From: DASVUS01 sp036388675
GTDB taxonomy: Bacteria > Armatimonadota > Abditibacteriia > Abditibacteriales > Abditibacteriaceae
Length of the DNA stretch: 64,000 bases
Direction of reading: 5' to 3'
NCBI GenBank assembly: GCA_036388675.1
Contig: DASVRI010000047.1
Location: forward strand, 134,935 to 198,934
Positions 53,277 to 62,223 of the stretch are shown piece after piece. The notes beneath the pieces are model-generated. The model saw only the letters and a program-made list of their open reading frames with translations. It was not told the DNA's origin and ran no database searches. The translations under genes were made by a program, and so were the position numbers. Numbering within the stretch: the stretch's first letter is position 1; each line of letters begins with the position of its first letter.

Positions 53277-56200
53277 ATGCGACTCTTTGACGTTATGTAT
53301 CGTACTTTTATCTTGCCGGCCTGCGTGGCCCTGTCGTTCGTCGTTGCGGCGCATTCTCAAACTATTCGCACTCCGTTAGCTTCTACAAAAGCAACCGCTG
53401 CCAAGAAGCCGCCCGGCAAAGCGGCGGCATCCAAGACAGTGCGCCAGAAAGCGCCGGCGCGTCCGCACATTCTCGGTTCACGCTCCAAGTCGGCGCCCAC
53501 GATCAGAATTCAACAGGCTCAGTTGCCGATCATTGTGCCGACGCCGTTGCCATATCCAACAGCGGCGCCGACACCAACTCCGTTACCCATCCCGACGCCA
53601 ACTCCCAGACCACCGTCAACGGTGATGTTTCCGTTTGCACTGCCACCGTTCGATAGCTCTGCGTCAGCTACGAATGTGTCTTTTCTCAACGATGCGCCGG
53701 CGGGTGCGAAGGGATTCGTCACGACACGAGGCGAACATTTCGTGGACGGGCAGGGGCAGATTCTGCGACTATGGGGCGTTAATCTCAACTTCAGCGGTGC
53801 CTTTCCCGATAAGGAAGACGCGCCGCGCATTGCTGCCCGCCTGGCGAAGTTCGGCTTCAACGCCGTGCGTTTGCACCATTATGAAGGCTACGCGGCGCCC
53901 AACGGCATCTGGAAGGCGGCTGCCATCGGCTCGTCGCGTGTGAAACTGCCGCGCGAGTTCGATCCGCAGCAACTCGACCGCTTCGATTTCTTCATCAGCG
54001 AGCTTATCAAGCGCGGCATCTACGTCAATCTCAATCTCCATGTCGCGCGCAAAGTGGTGGAAGGCGAAGGTGTCACGGCGGCTGCGCAACTGCCCGAGAA
54101 AGATAAAGGCGTCTTGTACTTCGATCCGAAGTTAATACAACTGCAAAAAGAGTTTTGCCGCGACATCCTGACGCATGTCAATCCCTACACGCAGCGCGCC
54201 TTGAGAGATGAACCCGGCGTGAGTGCGGTGGAAGTGGCGAATGAGAATTCGCTGCTCGGCATGTGGCTGGAAGGCGGCTTAAAACTGCCTCCCGAGTACT
54301 CGAACGACCTGCGCGGGCAGTGGAACGTGTGGCTGCGCAGCCGCTACAACGAAAAGACCTTGCGCGCGGCGTGGACAGAAGCCAATGATCCGCTCGACCC
54401 TGTTGAAATCCTGTCGCAGCCGCTACCGCCTGGTATTTTGAATCCGGCGGCTCCCGATGCCGTGGTAGCGACCGCTTTGAACGCGCTGCCCCGCTACAAA
54501 CTGGCGACGGTGACAGGCGCAGCCGGGCAAGTGCAAATCGACCCGACGAGCGGCCCTACGGCGGATGGATTCGTGCGTCCCGGCCTGACGGCTTATCTCA
54601 ACCAGGCGGGAACCGTCTCGTGGGCATTCCAGTTGAACCGCGACGGTCTTGATCTTCAGGAAGGGCAGCCTTATACACTCTCCTTCTGGGCGCGTGCCGA
54701 TAGTCCGCGCCGCATCTCAGTGAACCTGTGGCAGGATCGGCAGCCGAACCGCTTTCAGGGCTTCACGGGTTATGCCGACCTCACACCCGACTGGCAGCGC
54801 TTTAGCTTTGTGTTTCGTCCCAACAATCCCGACCCGCAGCACTCGCGCCTGAGTTGGAATTTGGGAAACCAGACAGGCGTCGTTCAAATGGGCGAATTGA
54901 ACCTGCGTCAGGGCGGCATGATTTCGGCGCCCGCGGAATGGACGCTGGCCGGCGGCGTTCCACTTATTGATGTGAAGACAACACAGGTGCTGGCCGTGCG
55001 GCGTGACTTTGCCGAATTTCTCAGCGGCATTGAGAAGAACTACGTCAGCCAGATGCGCGCCTATTTGAAAAACGACTTGAAGGTGCGCGTGCCGATCTGG
55101 CAGACGCAGGTGCAATTCGGCGGCTGGGGCGGCCTGGAGCGTGAGTCGCTCAGCGATGCCATCGATGTGCACGCCTACTGGAAGCACCCGGATTTCGGCG
55201 CTTCCGGTTGGAGCGGCACCAGTTGGAAAGTGGGCAATGTTTCGATGGTGACGGCAGCGGCGACCGACCCTCTTTCCGGTTTCGCTCTCTTTCGCACACC
55301 GGGCAAACCTTTCGTTATCAGTGAATGGAACTCGGGACAGCCGAACGACTTCGGCGCCGAATCTCTGCTGATGGCCGCAGCATACGCGGCGTGGCAAGAT
55401 TGGGCCGCCGTCTATGTGTTCGATTACCATTCAAGCGGCACTTACGACCGCAACCGCTTCGAGAACTTTTTCTCCATTGATACCCATGCGGTCAAGATGG
55501 CGACCGCTCCGGCGGCGGCCCTGTTGTATCGCAGGCGCAATGCAACGAGTACTCAGGTGAGCACTCCAGCGACGATTCCAGTGAATACTCAAGCAACGAT
55601 GCCGGGAGATCTGGCCGTCGCGCAAGACACTATCACCCTGACACTGCCGCGCGAATTATTGTGGCAGGAAGTGGCCGGGTTTCCGGCGGGGCCCACAGCC
55701 GCTCCGGCGGTTAAAACCTGGCGTGACGCAGGAGCCGCACGCTCGGCATCGCTGCTGGGTAAGACTTACGTCACGTTTGGCAAAGGTCTTTTTCCCACCA
55801 CCACGCGGGCTTCGTTGAACGAGCCGCGCACTCTCAATTCCGATACGCAGCAAATCACCTGGCAAAAGAACCCCGGCTTGTTTCTCGTGGACACGCCGCG
55901 CTCCAAAGCCGCCATTGGATTTCTTGGCGACAGGACTACCGACCTGGGCGAACTGCGCGTCAAGATGCCGCCGTCGGCCAACAACTGGGCCACGTTTACT
56001 CTCAGCAGCATGGACGGTAGTGAAATCAGCCGCTCCAGGAGCCTGGTGCTGATCGCGGCGGGCAAAGCGGAAAACTTCGACATGGGCTGGAACGCCGATC
56101 GTTCTTCCGTGGGTAACGAGTGGGGACGCGGCCCGACACAAGTCGAAGCCATTGTAGCCGAAGTGCAAGTTGCGACAGATCTCAAAAGCGCGCGCGTCTG

Positions 56201-56318
56201 GGCGCTTGATGCCACTGGCAAACAGCGCGAACTCGTCCCGAGTACTCTGCGTGACGGCGTGCTCACATTTTCGACCGGCGCCGCCTGGAAAACGCTGTGG
56301 TATGAGATCAGTGGCTAA
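53277..56318 (+). CDS. Secreted clan GH-A-like hydrolase with carbohydrate-binding module
   Basis: The product (1013 residues from the ATG at 53277) has a signal peptide ending near VVAAHSQT and a basic then Pro/Thr-rich linker (PTPLPYPTAAPTPTPLP). A TIM-barrel follows from about residue 140 (LRLWGVNLNFSGAFPDKEDA) with acid/base Glu in VEVANENSLLG. A CBM4/9-like beta-sandwich is inserted near residues 410-555 (YTLSFWARADSPRRISVNLW). The barrel then resumes with the likely nucleophile in FVISEWNSGQPN. Such split barrels occur in GH-A mannanase and agarase relatives. An ATG at 53295 is another start. The substrate is unknown. Confidence 0.8.
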   Translation: MRLFDVMYRTFILPACVALSFVVAAHSQTIRTPLASTKATAAKKPPGKAAASKTVRQKAPARPHILGSRSKSAPTIRIQQAQLPIIVPTPLPYPTAAPTPTPLPIPTPTPRPPSTVMFPFALPPFDSSASATNVSFLNDAPAGAKGFVTTRGEHFVDGQGQILRLWGVNLNFSGAFPDKEDAPRIAARLAKFGFNAVRLHHYEGYAAPNGIWKAAAIGSSRVKLPREFDPQQLDRFDFFISELIKRGIYVNLNLHVARKVVEGEGVTAAAQLPEKDKGVLYFDPKLIQLQKEFCRDILTHVNPYTQRALRDEPGVSAVEVANENSLLGMWLEGGLKLPPEYSNDLRGQWNVWLRSRYNEKTLRAAWTEANDPLDPVEILSQPLPPGILNPAAPDAVVATALNALPRYKLATVTGAAGQVQIDPTSGPTADGFVRPGLTAYLNQAGTVSWAFQLNRDGLDLQEGQPYTLSFWARADSPRRISVNLWQDRQPNRFQGFTGYADLTPDWQRFSFVFRPNNPDPQHSRLSWNLGNQTGVVQMGELNLRQGGMISAPAEWTLAGGVPLIDVKTTQVLAVRRDFAEFLSGIEKNYVSQMRAYLKNDLKVRVPIWQTQVQFGGWGGLERESLSDAIDVHAYWKHPDFGASGWSGTSWKVGNVSMVTAAATDPLSGFALFRTPGKPFVISEWNSGQPNDFGAESLLMAAAYAAWQDWAAVYVFDYHSSGTYDRNRFENFFSIDTHAVKMATAPAAALLYRRRNATSTQVSTPATIPVNTQATMPGDLAVAQDTITLTLPRELLWQEVAGFPAGPTAAPAVKTWRDAGAARSASLLGKTYVTFGKGLFPTTTRASLNEPRTLNSDTQQITWQKNPGLFLVDTPRSKAAIGFLGDRTTDLGELRVKMPPSANNWATFTLSSMDGSEISRSRSLVLIAAGKAENFDMGWNADRSSVGNEWGRGPTQVEAIVAEVQVATDLKSARVWALDATGKQRELVPSTLRDGVLTFSTGAAWKTLWYEISG

Positions 56319-56351
56319 TATCTTGAGAAGAAAAGTGTGCCCATTTTGGGC

Positions 56352-56357
56352 TATAAT
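56352..56357 (+). promoter_or_regulatory. Candidate -10 box for ricT
   Basis: A perfect TATAAT lies 23 bases upstream of the ricT start codon, giving a leader of about 17 bases. No good -35 box is seen. Confidence 0.45.
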
Positions 56358-56380
56358 GTAGTTGCTTATCAAGGAACGCC

Positions 56381-57337
56381 ATGCCATACGTCGTGACGTG
56401 TACATTTAGAGAACCAGCCAAATCATATTATCTCGATCCGTGTGATCTGGAGTTGCACGCGGATTCGCTTGTCGTGGCACAGACGGCGCGCGGCGTCGAG
56501 ATGGGCCGTGTCAAATTTCTGCCCCGTGAAATGGGCGAAGACAAAGTTGTGCTGCCGCTACGCCCCGTCCTGCGCATTGCAACACAAGAAGACCTGCAAC
56601 GCGATGCGGAGAACCGTATTCGCGAAGAAGATGCGATGCTGCAACTTCGCGAGCGCATCTCGTATTTTGGTTTGCCGATGAAGCCGATTAAATGCGAGTT
56701 GCTGCACGACCGCTCGAAACTTTACTTCTTCTACGAAAGTGAAGAGCGCATCGATTTCCGCGAACTGTTACGTGATGTTTCTGCGCGACTCAGCGTGCGC
56801 ATGCAATTTCAGCAGGTGAACCCCCGAGAAGCAGCACAGGTTTTGGGCGGGGTCGGCATTTGCGGTCAGCCCTTGTGCTGCGCCACATGGCTGACGAGCA
56901 TGCCGCCGGTCACGCTGAAGATGGCTAAAGAGCAGGGTCTATCGCTGACACCGAGCAAAATTAGCGGCGTCTGCGGACGATTGATGTGTTGCCTGCGCTA
57001 CGAGACTGAGTTCTATCGCGACCAGAGCATGCGACTGCCGCCAACCGGCTCTCCAGTCGATAGCCCGGAAGGCCCCGGCCACGTTGTTCACGTCAACATG
57101 CTGAGCGAAATTTGCATTGTGGCACTGGGTGACGGTCGCCACATCGCCGTGCCTGGTGAAGACCTGCGTGCGTTGCGCGAAGAGCGCGGGGCGGTGCGCG
57201 CCTGCAAGAACCACGTTAAGAACGGCGGCAGTTGCGGCGGCGCCTCGGGCGGCGGTTGCAGTTCGGGCGGCGGTTGCGGCAAAGACGGCGGCTGTGGCTG
57301 CAGTTCGATGAAGACCAATGTGAAAGTCTTTGCCTGA
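56381..57337 (+). CDS. ricT: PSP1/RicT (YaaT) family protein with Cys/Gly-rich tail
   Basis: This 318-residue protein has the PSP1 C-terminal domain core: RGVEMGRVKFLP near residue 37, YFFYESEERIDFRELLRDVS near 115, the cysteine motifs GICGQPLCCATWL and SGVCGRLMCCLRYE, and SPEGPGHVV. In Bacillus, RicT works with RicA and RicF in an Fe-S complex that directs RNA processing by RNase Y. The last 45 residues form a tail of Gly and five Cys (GGGCSSGGGCGKDGGCGC) that I do not know from other RicT proteins. The ATG follows AAGGAA, and a clean terminator follows the gene. Confidence 0.87.
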   Translation: MPYVVTCTFREPAKSYYLDPCDLELHADSLVVAQTARGVEMGRVKFLPREMGEDKVVLPLRPVLRIATQEDLQRDAENRIREEDAMLQLRERISYFGLPMKPIKCELLHDRSKLYFFYESEERIDFRELLRDVSARLSVRMQFQQVNPREAAQVLGGVGICGQPLCCATWLTSMPPVTLKMAKEQGLSLTPSKISGVCGRLMCCLRYETEFYRDQSMRLPPTGSPVDSPEGPGHVVHVNMLSEICIVALGDGRHIAVPGEDLRALREERGAVRACKNHVKNGGSCGGASGGGCSSGGGCGKDGGCGCSSMKTNVKVFA

Positions 57338-57390
57338 TTCAAGGCAGGAATTTTCCATTTAAACAGAGTTGTTCCGCGCAGTCGCGTTGC

Positions 57391-57425
57391 AAAGCCTCAT
57401 CCTTTCTCATAGAGGGTGAGGCTTT
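57391..57425 (+). terminator. Rho-independent terminator of ricT
   Basis: The 12-bp stem aaagcctcatcc (57391-57402) pairs with ggGtgaggcttt with one G-U pair across an 11-base loop, followed by TTTT. Confidence 0.8.
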
Positions 57426-57455
57426 TGTGCTCTTTGTCGCAAATCGTTCTATACT
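57424..57455 (+). promoter_or_regulatory. Candidate metG promoter
   Basis: TTGTGC at about 57425 and TATACT at 57450-57455 are separated by about 19 bases, directly downstream of the ricT terminator and about 48 bases before the metG start codon. Confidence 0.35.
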
Positions 57456-57502
57456 GCGCTAGCAAGTACTCGACAGCGCATTCTGTAGCGCTTCTTTTTG
57501 TT

Positions 57503-59647
57503 ATGGCTGAGAAAACTTTCTTCATTACGACGCCGATTTACTACATCAATGCGACGCCGCACATCGGACACGCTTACACCACGATGGCGGCGGATGCACT
57601 GGCGCGCTTCGAGAGGCTGCGTGGGCGGCGCGTCTACTTCCTGACGGGAACAGATGAGCACGGTGCGAAAGTGGCGCGTGCGGCCCGTGACGCGGGGCTG
57701 TCACCGCAGGAGCACGCCGACACCATCTCGGCTCAGTTTCGCCAGTGCTGGGATGCGCTGCACATTTCTTACGACGACTATATTCGCACAACCGAGCCAC
57801 GTCACGAGCGCGTTGCACAGCGGATCATCCAGAAGTTGTGGGACAAAGGCTTTCTTCGTCTGGGAAGCTATAGCGGCTGGTACTCGGTGCCGGATGAAAC
57901 GTTTTTCCGCCCTGAAGATACCGTAGAGCGCGACGGCGAGCACTACATTGCACAGCCGTCGGAAGATCAGTCGCGTGCGCCGCTGGAGTGGGTGGAAGAG
58001 ATCTCGCATTTTTTTACGTTGTCCACGTTCCAGGACGACTTGATCCGCTACTACGAAGAGCACCCGGAAACGCTGCAACCGCAAACGCGACGCAACGAGG
58101 TTATGGCTTTCCTCAAGTCGGGCTTGAACGACGTCTCGATTTCACGCGAGCTTGACTGGGGCATTCCTATTCCAGCCGGTGTTCCTGCTGCGGAGAAGCA
58201 TAGCATCTACGTGTGGTTCGAGGCCTTAATGAACTACATTTCGGCGCCCGGTTATCTCAGCGAAGACCCCGAACAGCAGCGGCATTTCGAGGGTGCGTGG
58301 CCATGTGACGTGCACCTGATGAGCAAGGACATTTTTACGCGCTTTCACGCTACCCTGTGGCCGGCTCTTCTGCGCGCGCTCGATTTACCGATGCCTAAGA
58401 TGCTCTTTGCGCACGGTTTCTGGACGGTAAACGGGCGCAAGATGAGCAAGCGCGATCCCGAAACCATTGTCGAACCCATCGCGTTCGCCAGAGAGATCGC
58501 CGACTTGGCGGGCTGCGACTTCGGCACCGCCGTGGATGCTTTACGCTTCTACTGCCTGCGGGAAGTAACATTCGGCGCCGACGGTGATTTCTCGCCCCAA
58601 GGATGCCTCGCTCGCTACAACAGCGAGCTGGCCAACGGACTGGGCAACTTGGTGAATCGTGCGCTTTCAATGCTGCAACAGTGGGATTTCAATGGTGTGG
58701 TACCAAATGCCAGCGGCCAACTCGGATTGATGGCCGCTATTCCAGAGGCGCACAACCGTGTAGCGGAGGCCTATGAATCGCTTGATTTCAGCACGGCTCT
58801 GGCAGCGGTATTTGAAATCGTCACTCTGGGCAACCGCACCATTGAAGAGCAGAAGCCGTGGACAAAAATTAAAGAGGGCGACCGGGAAAGCGTCGCAACC
58901 CTCCTGCACGAACTGCTGCTGGTGTGCCAATGGTGCGCAGTGGCATTGTCGCCCGTAATGCCCCATGCGACAGCGCGTGTTCTGGAATTACTCAATATCC
59001 AAAAGATGCTGACGTGGAATGAAGCCTTAGGTGCTGAGTTCCTACCGCCAGGCCACGAGTGCCGCGCGCCCGAGCCGCTTTTCCCGCGCATTCCACCAAA
59101 GTCGCTGGCCGGTGCAGCACAAAACAAGAAAAAGGAAAGTACAATGAGCGATTCGTCGCAAGCGAGTACTCAGGCGAGTGCTTCTGAATCCGCAGCGCCT
59201 GAGGCAGGTGTCACTTCGCAGAGAGAAGAAGTGCGCAGTGTGCCAACCGATGCAGGTACCGTTCCGGCTGTAGGCAGCGTTGAATCCAGTGAGCAACCAG
59301 CCGCCGAAGAAAAGAACACCATTGAATATGCCGACTTCGCCAAAGTCGAGCTACGCGCCGCCAAGATTTTGGAAGCCGAGCGCGTACCCAAAGCGGACAA
59401 GCTGTTGAAGTTGCAGGTTGACCTGGGTAGCGAAAAGCGACAGATCCTCGCAGGAATCGCGCAGCAATTCGAGCCAGAGGCGCTTATCGGCAAGACAATT
59501 GTGGTGGTCGCCAACCTGGCCCCGCGCAAAATGAGAGGACTGGAATCGCAGGGCATGTTGTTAGCGGCATCGGCTGATGCGGACGGGCCGCCATCCGGTT
59601 TGCTGACTGTGGACGCCGACGTTCCACCCGGCAGCATCATTCGTTAG
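57503..59647 (+). CDS. metG: Methionyl-tRNA synthetase with C-terminal tRNA-binding domain
   Basis: The 714-residue enzyme charges tRNA-Met. It has the HIGH motif (ATPHIGHAYTTM), the KMSKR loop (NGRKMSKRDPE), and the segment YSGWYSVPDETFF typical of the form without a zinc knuckle. Residues 605-714 are a Trbp111/EMAP II-like tRNA-binding domain (FAKVELRAAKILEAERVPKA). A 55-residue Ser/Ala/Glu-rich linker joins the two. Inside the gene, an in-frame ATG at 59144 is preceded by AAAGGAAAG, so the tRNA-binding domain could also be made as a separate 167-residue protein. The ATG at 57503 begins the family N terminus. Confidence 0.95.
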   Translation: MAEKTFFITTPIYYINATPHIGHAYTTMAADALARFERLRGRRVYFLTGTDEHGAKVARAARDAGLSPQEHADTISAQFRQCWDALHISYDDYIRTTEPRHERVAQRIIQKLWDKGFLRLGSYSGWYSVPDETFFRPEDTVERDGEHYIAQPSEDQSRAPLEWVEEISHFFTLSTFQDDLIRYYEEHPETLQPQTRRNEVMAFLKSGLNDVSISRELDWGIPIPAGVPAAEKHSIYVWFEALMNYISAPGYLSEDPEQQRHFEGAWPCDVHLMSKDIFTRFHATLWPALLRALDLPMPKMLFAHGFWTVNGRKMSKRDPETIVEPIAFAREIADLAGCDFGTAVDALRFYCLREVTFGADGDFSPQGCLARYNSELANGLGNLVNRALSMLQQWDFNGVVPNASGQLGLMAAIPEAHNRVAEAYESLDFSTALAAVFEIVTLGNRTIEEQKPWTKIKEGDRESVATLLHELLLVCQWCAVALSPVMPHATARVLELLNIQKMLTWNEALGAEFLPPGHECRAPEPLFPRIPPKSLAGAAQNKKKESTMSDSSQASTQASASESAAPEAGVTSQREEVRSVPTDAGTVPAVGSVESSEQPAAEEKNTIEYADFAKVELRAAKILEAERVPKADKLLKLQVDLGSEKRQILAGIAQQFEPEALIGKTIVVVANLAPRKMRGLESQGMLLAASADADGPPSGLLTVDADVPPGSIIR

Positions 59648-59684
59648 ACGCTGCACCGAAGCTGCTACAGCGGAGACTGTGGAA

Positions 59685-60422
59685 ATGTTCAGTCCGACAA
59701 ATTGGCTAAGTCTGTTCTGGCGCAGTTTTGAGCGTGAGGAGCGATGGGCTCTCGTTCTGTGCTCGATAGTGCTGCTGTTGTGTGCCGGTATAAACCACGC
59801 CCGTCCCGCCGGGCCCCTCGGGCCGGTGTTCGTTGATGCTCCGCCTGTTGTGGGTGAACGTGTTGTGGGTGAACGTGTTGGTGGCAGAGAACCTTCATCC
59901 GATGGGCGCCCAATGCTGCGTGTCCATGTGGCGGGAGCGGTACGGCGACCGGGCGTACAAAGCCTGCCTGCGAGCGCGCGCGTGATGGACGCCATAATGT
60001 CGGCTGGAGGTGCTGTGACACAGTCGGATGTGCAGCGTCTTAATCTGGCCGCGCACTTGCAAGATGGTCAACAAATTATTGTGCCCCGAAGTGGCGAAGC
60101 TCACTTAGCAGCTCGGGCACAGACAGCACTTCCGTCCGAATTACGGTCTGAACAGCAACTTGCTGAACAGCAACTTGCTGGACAGCAACTTGTTGCACGG
60201 CAAGCGCCAGGAGGCCGGCCTTTGCCGGCAAAGCCGATAAATGTGAATACGGCTTCTGTTGAGGAACTGGAAGCGTTACCTGGCATTGGTCCGGCGATTG
60301 CCGGACGTATCGTGCGTTACCGCCAGGAGCATGGGCAGTTTCGATCTTTGCAAGAACTGGACGCCGTCAAAGGCCTGGGCATAAAAAAGTTGCAGAAACT
60401 TCAACCTTACGTGGTTTTTTGA
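59685..60422 (+). CDS. ComEA-like DNA-binding competence protein
   Basis: This 245-residue protein has an N-terminal membrane anchor (residues 22-36), an SLBB domain (about 77-132, LRVHVAGAVRRPGVQSL) and a C-terminal double helix-hairpin-helix (about 183-245, INVNTASVEELEALPGIGPA). This is the ComEA layout: a surface or periplasmic receptor for DNA uptake. Two stretches of 15-bp repeats lengthen the linkers (VVGER units at 59847, EQQLA units at 60150). No comEC lies nearby. The ATG at 59685 follows GGAG; a GTG at 59679 is possible. Confidence 0.85.
   Translation: MFSPTNWLSLFWRSFEREERWALVLCSIVLLLCAGINHARPAGPLGPVFVDAPPVVGERVVGERVGGREPSSDGRPMLRVHVAGAVRRPGVQSLPASARVMDAIMSAGGAVTQSDVQRLNLAAHLQDGQQIIVPRSGEAHLAARAQTALPSELRSEQQLAEQQLAGQQLVARQAPGGRPLPAKPINVNTASVEELEALPGIGPAIAGRIVRYRQEHGQFRSLQELDAVKGLGIKKLQKLQPYVVF
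59847..59876 (+). repeat. Two 15-bp units in comEA, first linker
   Basis: The unit gttgtgggtgaacgt occurs twice without change and a third time in degenerate form, encoding VVGER. Confidence 0.75.
60150..60194 (+). repeat. Three 15-bp units in comEA, second linker
   Basis: The unit gaacagcaacttgct occurs twice, then ggacagcaacttgtt. Together they encode EQQLA, EQQLA and GQQLV. Confidence 0.75.
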
Positions 60423-60428
60423 AAGATT

Positions 60429-61445
60429 ATGAGTACTCAATACGAGGCTTCATCCAGCAACGACAACAATTTTCCGATTGTTACTTTGAATGATGGTCAG
60501 GGCAGGGCAGTGAAGATTGCTCCAAACGCCGGGTTCAACGCGTTTTCATTTGTTTCGCTGCACAACGGCGAACCATACGAGCTATTCGTAGGGCCAAAAT
60601 CCGATGACGTGCTGCGCGGAGGCGGGGTTGGTTTTGGCTGTCCGATTCTGTTCCCATTTCCTAATCGCACACGCAACGGACAATATCGCTTTGGCGGACA
60701 AACTTACCAGTTAGATACCAATTGGAAAGATGGCAACGCAATTCATGGCCTGATTCACGACTGCGCCTGGAATCTCATCGCATCGGGCGCAAGCAATGAG
60801 CAGGGTGCCTGGGCCACCGCTGCCATTCGCACCGGCGAGCATCCGGACATCATGCGGCAGTATCCGTTTGATTGCGAGTTGCGCGTTACTTACGCGCTGC
60901 GCGAGGGTGCATTACACTTGCACGCTGAGACGATTAACGTAGGCGAAAAGCCGCTGCCTATGGGTTTTGGAATTCACCCGTGGTTTCACGCTCCGCTGAC
61001 GCCGCAGGGCAAGCGCTCCGAGTGTGTGCTGACATTGCCGGCAAAGGGTCGGTGGAAGCTTGAATCGGAAGAGCAATTAATTCCGACCGGGGAAATTCTG
61101 CCACTTTCCGGTGCCTACGACTTCTCAAACGGTCAGGCATTGAACGACACTTTCCTCGACGACGTTTTTACGCAGTTGATGTACACGAGTGGTGATCCCG
61201 GTGAACACGTCACAACCTTCCGTGATGATCTGAGCCACATGCAAATTGAGGTGCGCGCGTCCGGCAATTTTCGCGAGCACGTTGTTTACGCACCATTAGA
61301 CCAAGGTGTTGTGTGCCTGGAGCCATACACCATGACAACCGATTTCGTGAACCTCTCAGAGCGTGGTGTTGATGCCGGGCTGATTGTTCTAGAGCCAAGC
61401 CAGAAGTGGAACGGAACTATCAGCATGAGTTGCTCCGACATTTAA
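60429..61445 (+). CDS. Aldose 1-epimerase (GalM-like)
   Basis: This 338-residue enzyme interconverts sugar anomers. Typical residues are the first histidine in GNAIHGLIHD, the catalytic histidine in GFGIHPWFHAP and the glutamate in VVCLEPYTMTTDF. The start GCPILFPFPNRTRNGQYRF segment is also family-like. It begins ATGAGTACTC, so the GAGTACTC palindrome overlaps the start codon. It starts six bases after comEA and four bases before the next gene, so a small operon is likely. Confidence 0.9.
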   Translation: MSTQYEASSSNDNNFPIVTLNDGQGRAVKIAPNAGFNAFSFVSLHNGEPYELFVGPKSDDVLRGGGVGFGCPILFPFPNRTRNGQYRFGGQTYQLDTNWKDGNAIHGLIHDCAWNLIASGASNEQGAWATAAIRTGEHPDIMRQYPFDCELRVTYALREGALHLHAETINVGEKPLPMGFGIHPWFHAPLTPQGKRSECVLTLPAKGRWKLESEEQLIPTGEILPLSGAYDFSNGQALNDTFLDDVFTQLMYTSGDPGEHVTTFRDDLSHMQIEVRASGNFREHVVYAPLDQGVVCLEPYTMTTDFVNLSERGVDAGLIVLEPSQKWNGTISMSCSDI

Positions 61446-61449
61446 GGCT

Positions 61450-61890
61450 ATGAACATATTATCGTCACAATCAGGCCCAAGCAATTCCGGAAAACTTCCG
61501 TTACGAGTTCACTGGTTATCTCAGGGCATTTTGCTGATAGCGTCTGCCGGCGGCGCGATATTGATCCTGAAAGAATTGCAGCGACAGCAAGATCAAACAA
61601 CTCAAATCGCTGGACGCATAACGAGCCTGAACCAGCAAGTGGTTCATCTCGTCGGCGAAGTGGAAAAGTTGCGCACTGAACTGAGCCGCCACGCGGATGT
61701 GATTTCCCGCGCGGCTCCGACAACCATATCGCCACGTCGCTCGCGCCAGGCCCGTTCGCACGAAGATGCAGCGGCTGCATTGGAAGATACATCCTCCACA
61801 CCGCAACCTCCAGCGGAAGCAGATACCAAGAAAAGGACGAGTGGACGTAAAAGGAAAACACAACCTGCGTCGGACGCTGAAGAAGGCTAA
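61450..61890 (+). CDS. Small membrane-anchored coiled-coil protein
   Basis: The 146-residue product has one membrane segment (GILLIASAGGAILILKEL, about 26-43), a coiled coil to about residue 85 (QIAGRITSLNQQVVHLVGEV) and a basic, disordered tail (SPRRSRQARS, KKRTSGRKRK). It is not recognised. The layout resembles small division or envelope scaffold proteins. The gene starts four bases after galM. Confidence 0.65.
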   Translation: MNILSSQSGPSNSGKLPLRVHWLSQGILLIASAGGAILILKELQRQQDQTTQIAGRITSLNQQVVHLVGEVEKLRTELSRHADVISRAAPTTISPRRSRQARSHEDAAAALEDTSSTPQPPAEADTKKRTSGRKRKTQPASDAEEG

Positions 61891-61951
61891 CACGCAATAA
61901 GACGCATTCCACCGTTATATTCAAAACGATTGCAGGACAGGAATTTACATC

Positions 61952-62137
61952 ATGGCTAAATTAGTTTCACAAGTGCGACCCGCTCAGTACTCTGCTGCTC
62001 CAACGGATGAAGAATCGCGTCCTAAAAGTGCAAACTCTCCGCTGGCGGCGGTTTTCGGCTCCTTGCTCATTCTTGCCCTGGTTGTCGGAGCCGTCTATAT
62101 GCTCATGAGCGCATTTGGGTTACAGCGAACATGGTAA
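61952..62137 (+). CDS. Small single-helix membrane protein
   Basis: This 61-residue protein has a polar N-terminal half and one membrane helix (LAAVFGSLLILALVVGAVYM). The ATG at 61952 has GGA nine bases upstream. No family is recognised. A 19-bp hairpin follows 40 bases after the stop. Confidence 0.6.
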   Translation: MAKLVSQVRPAQYSAAPTDEESRPKSANSPLAAVFGSLLILALVVGAVYMLMSAFGLQRTW

Positions 62138-62179
62138 ACGCTGACCTTCATTGCACGGTTGTTTGATGCAGCAGTTTTC

Positions 62180-62223
62180 CGGACAATATTGAATATAATT
62201 ATAGTTATGTTCAATGTTGTCCG
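62180..62223 (+). terminator. 19-bp hairpin after the small membrane protein
   Basis: The arms 62180-62198 (cggacaatattgaatataa) and 62205-62223 pair fully if two G-U pairs are allowed, with a 6-base loop. There is no T run, so termination is likely but not certain; a bidirectional site or repeat is possible. Confidence 0.5.
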
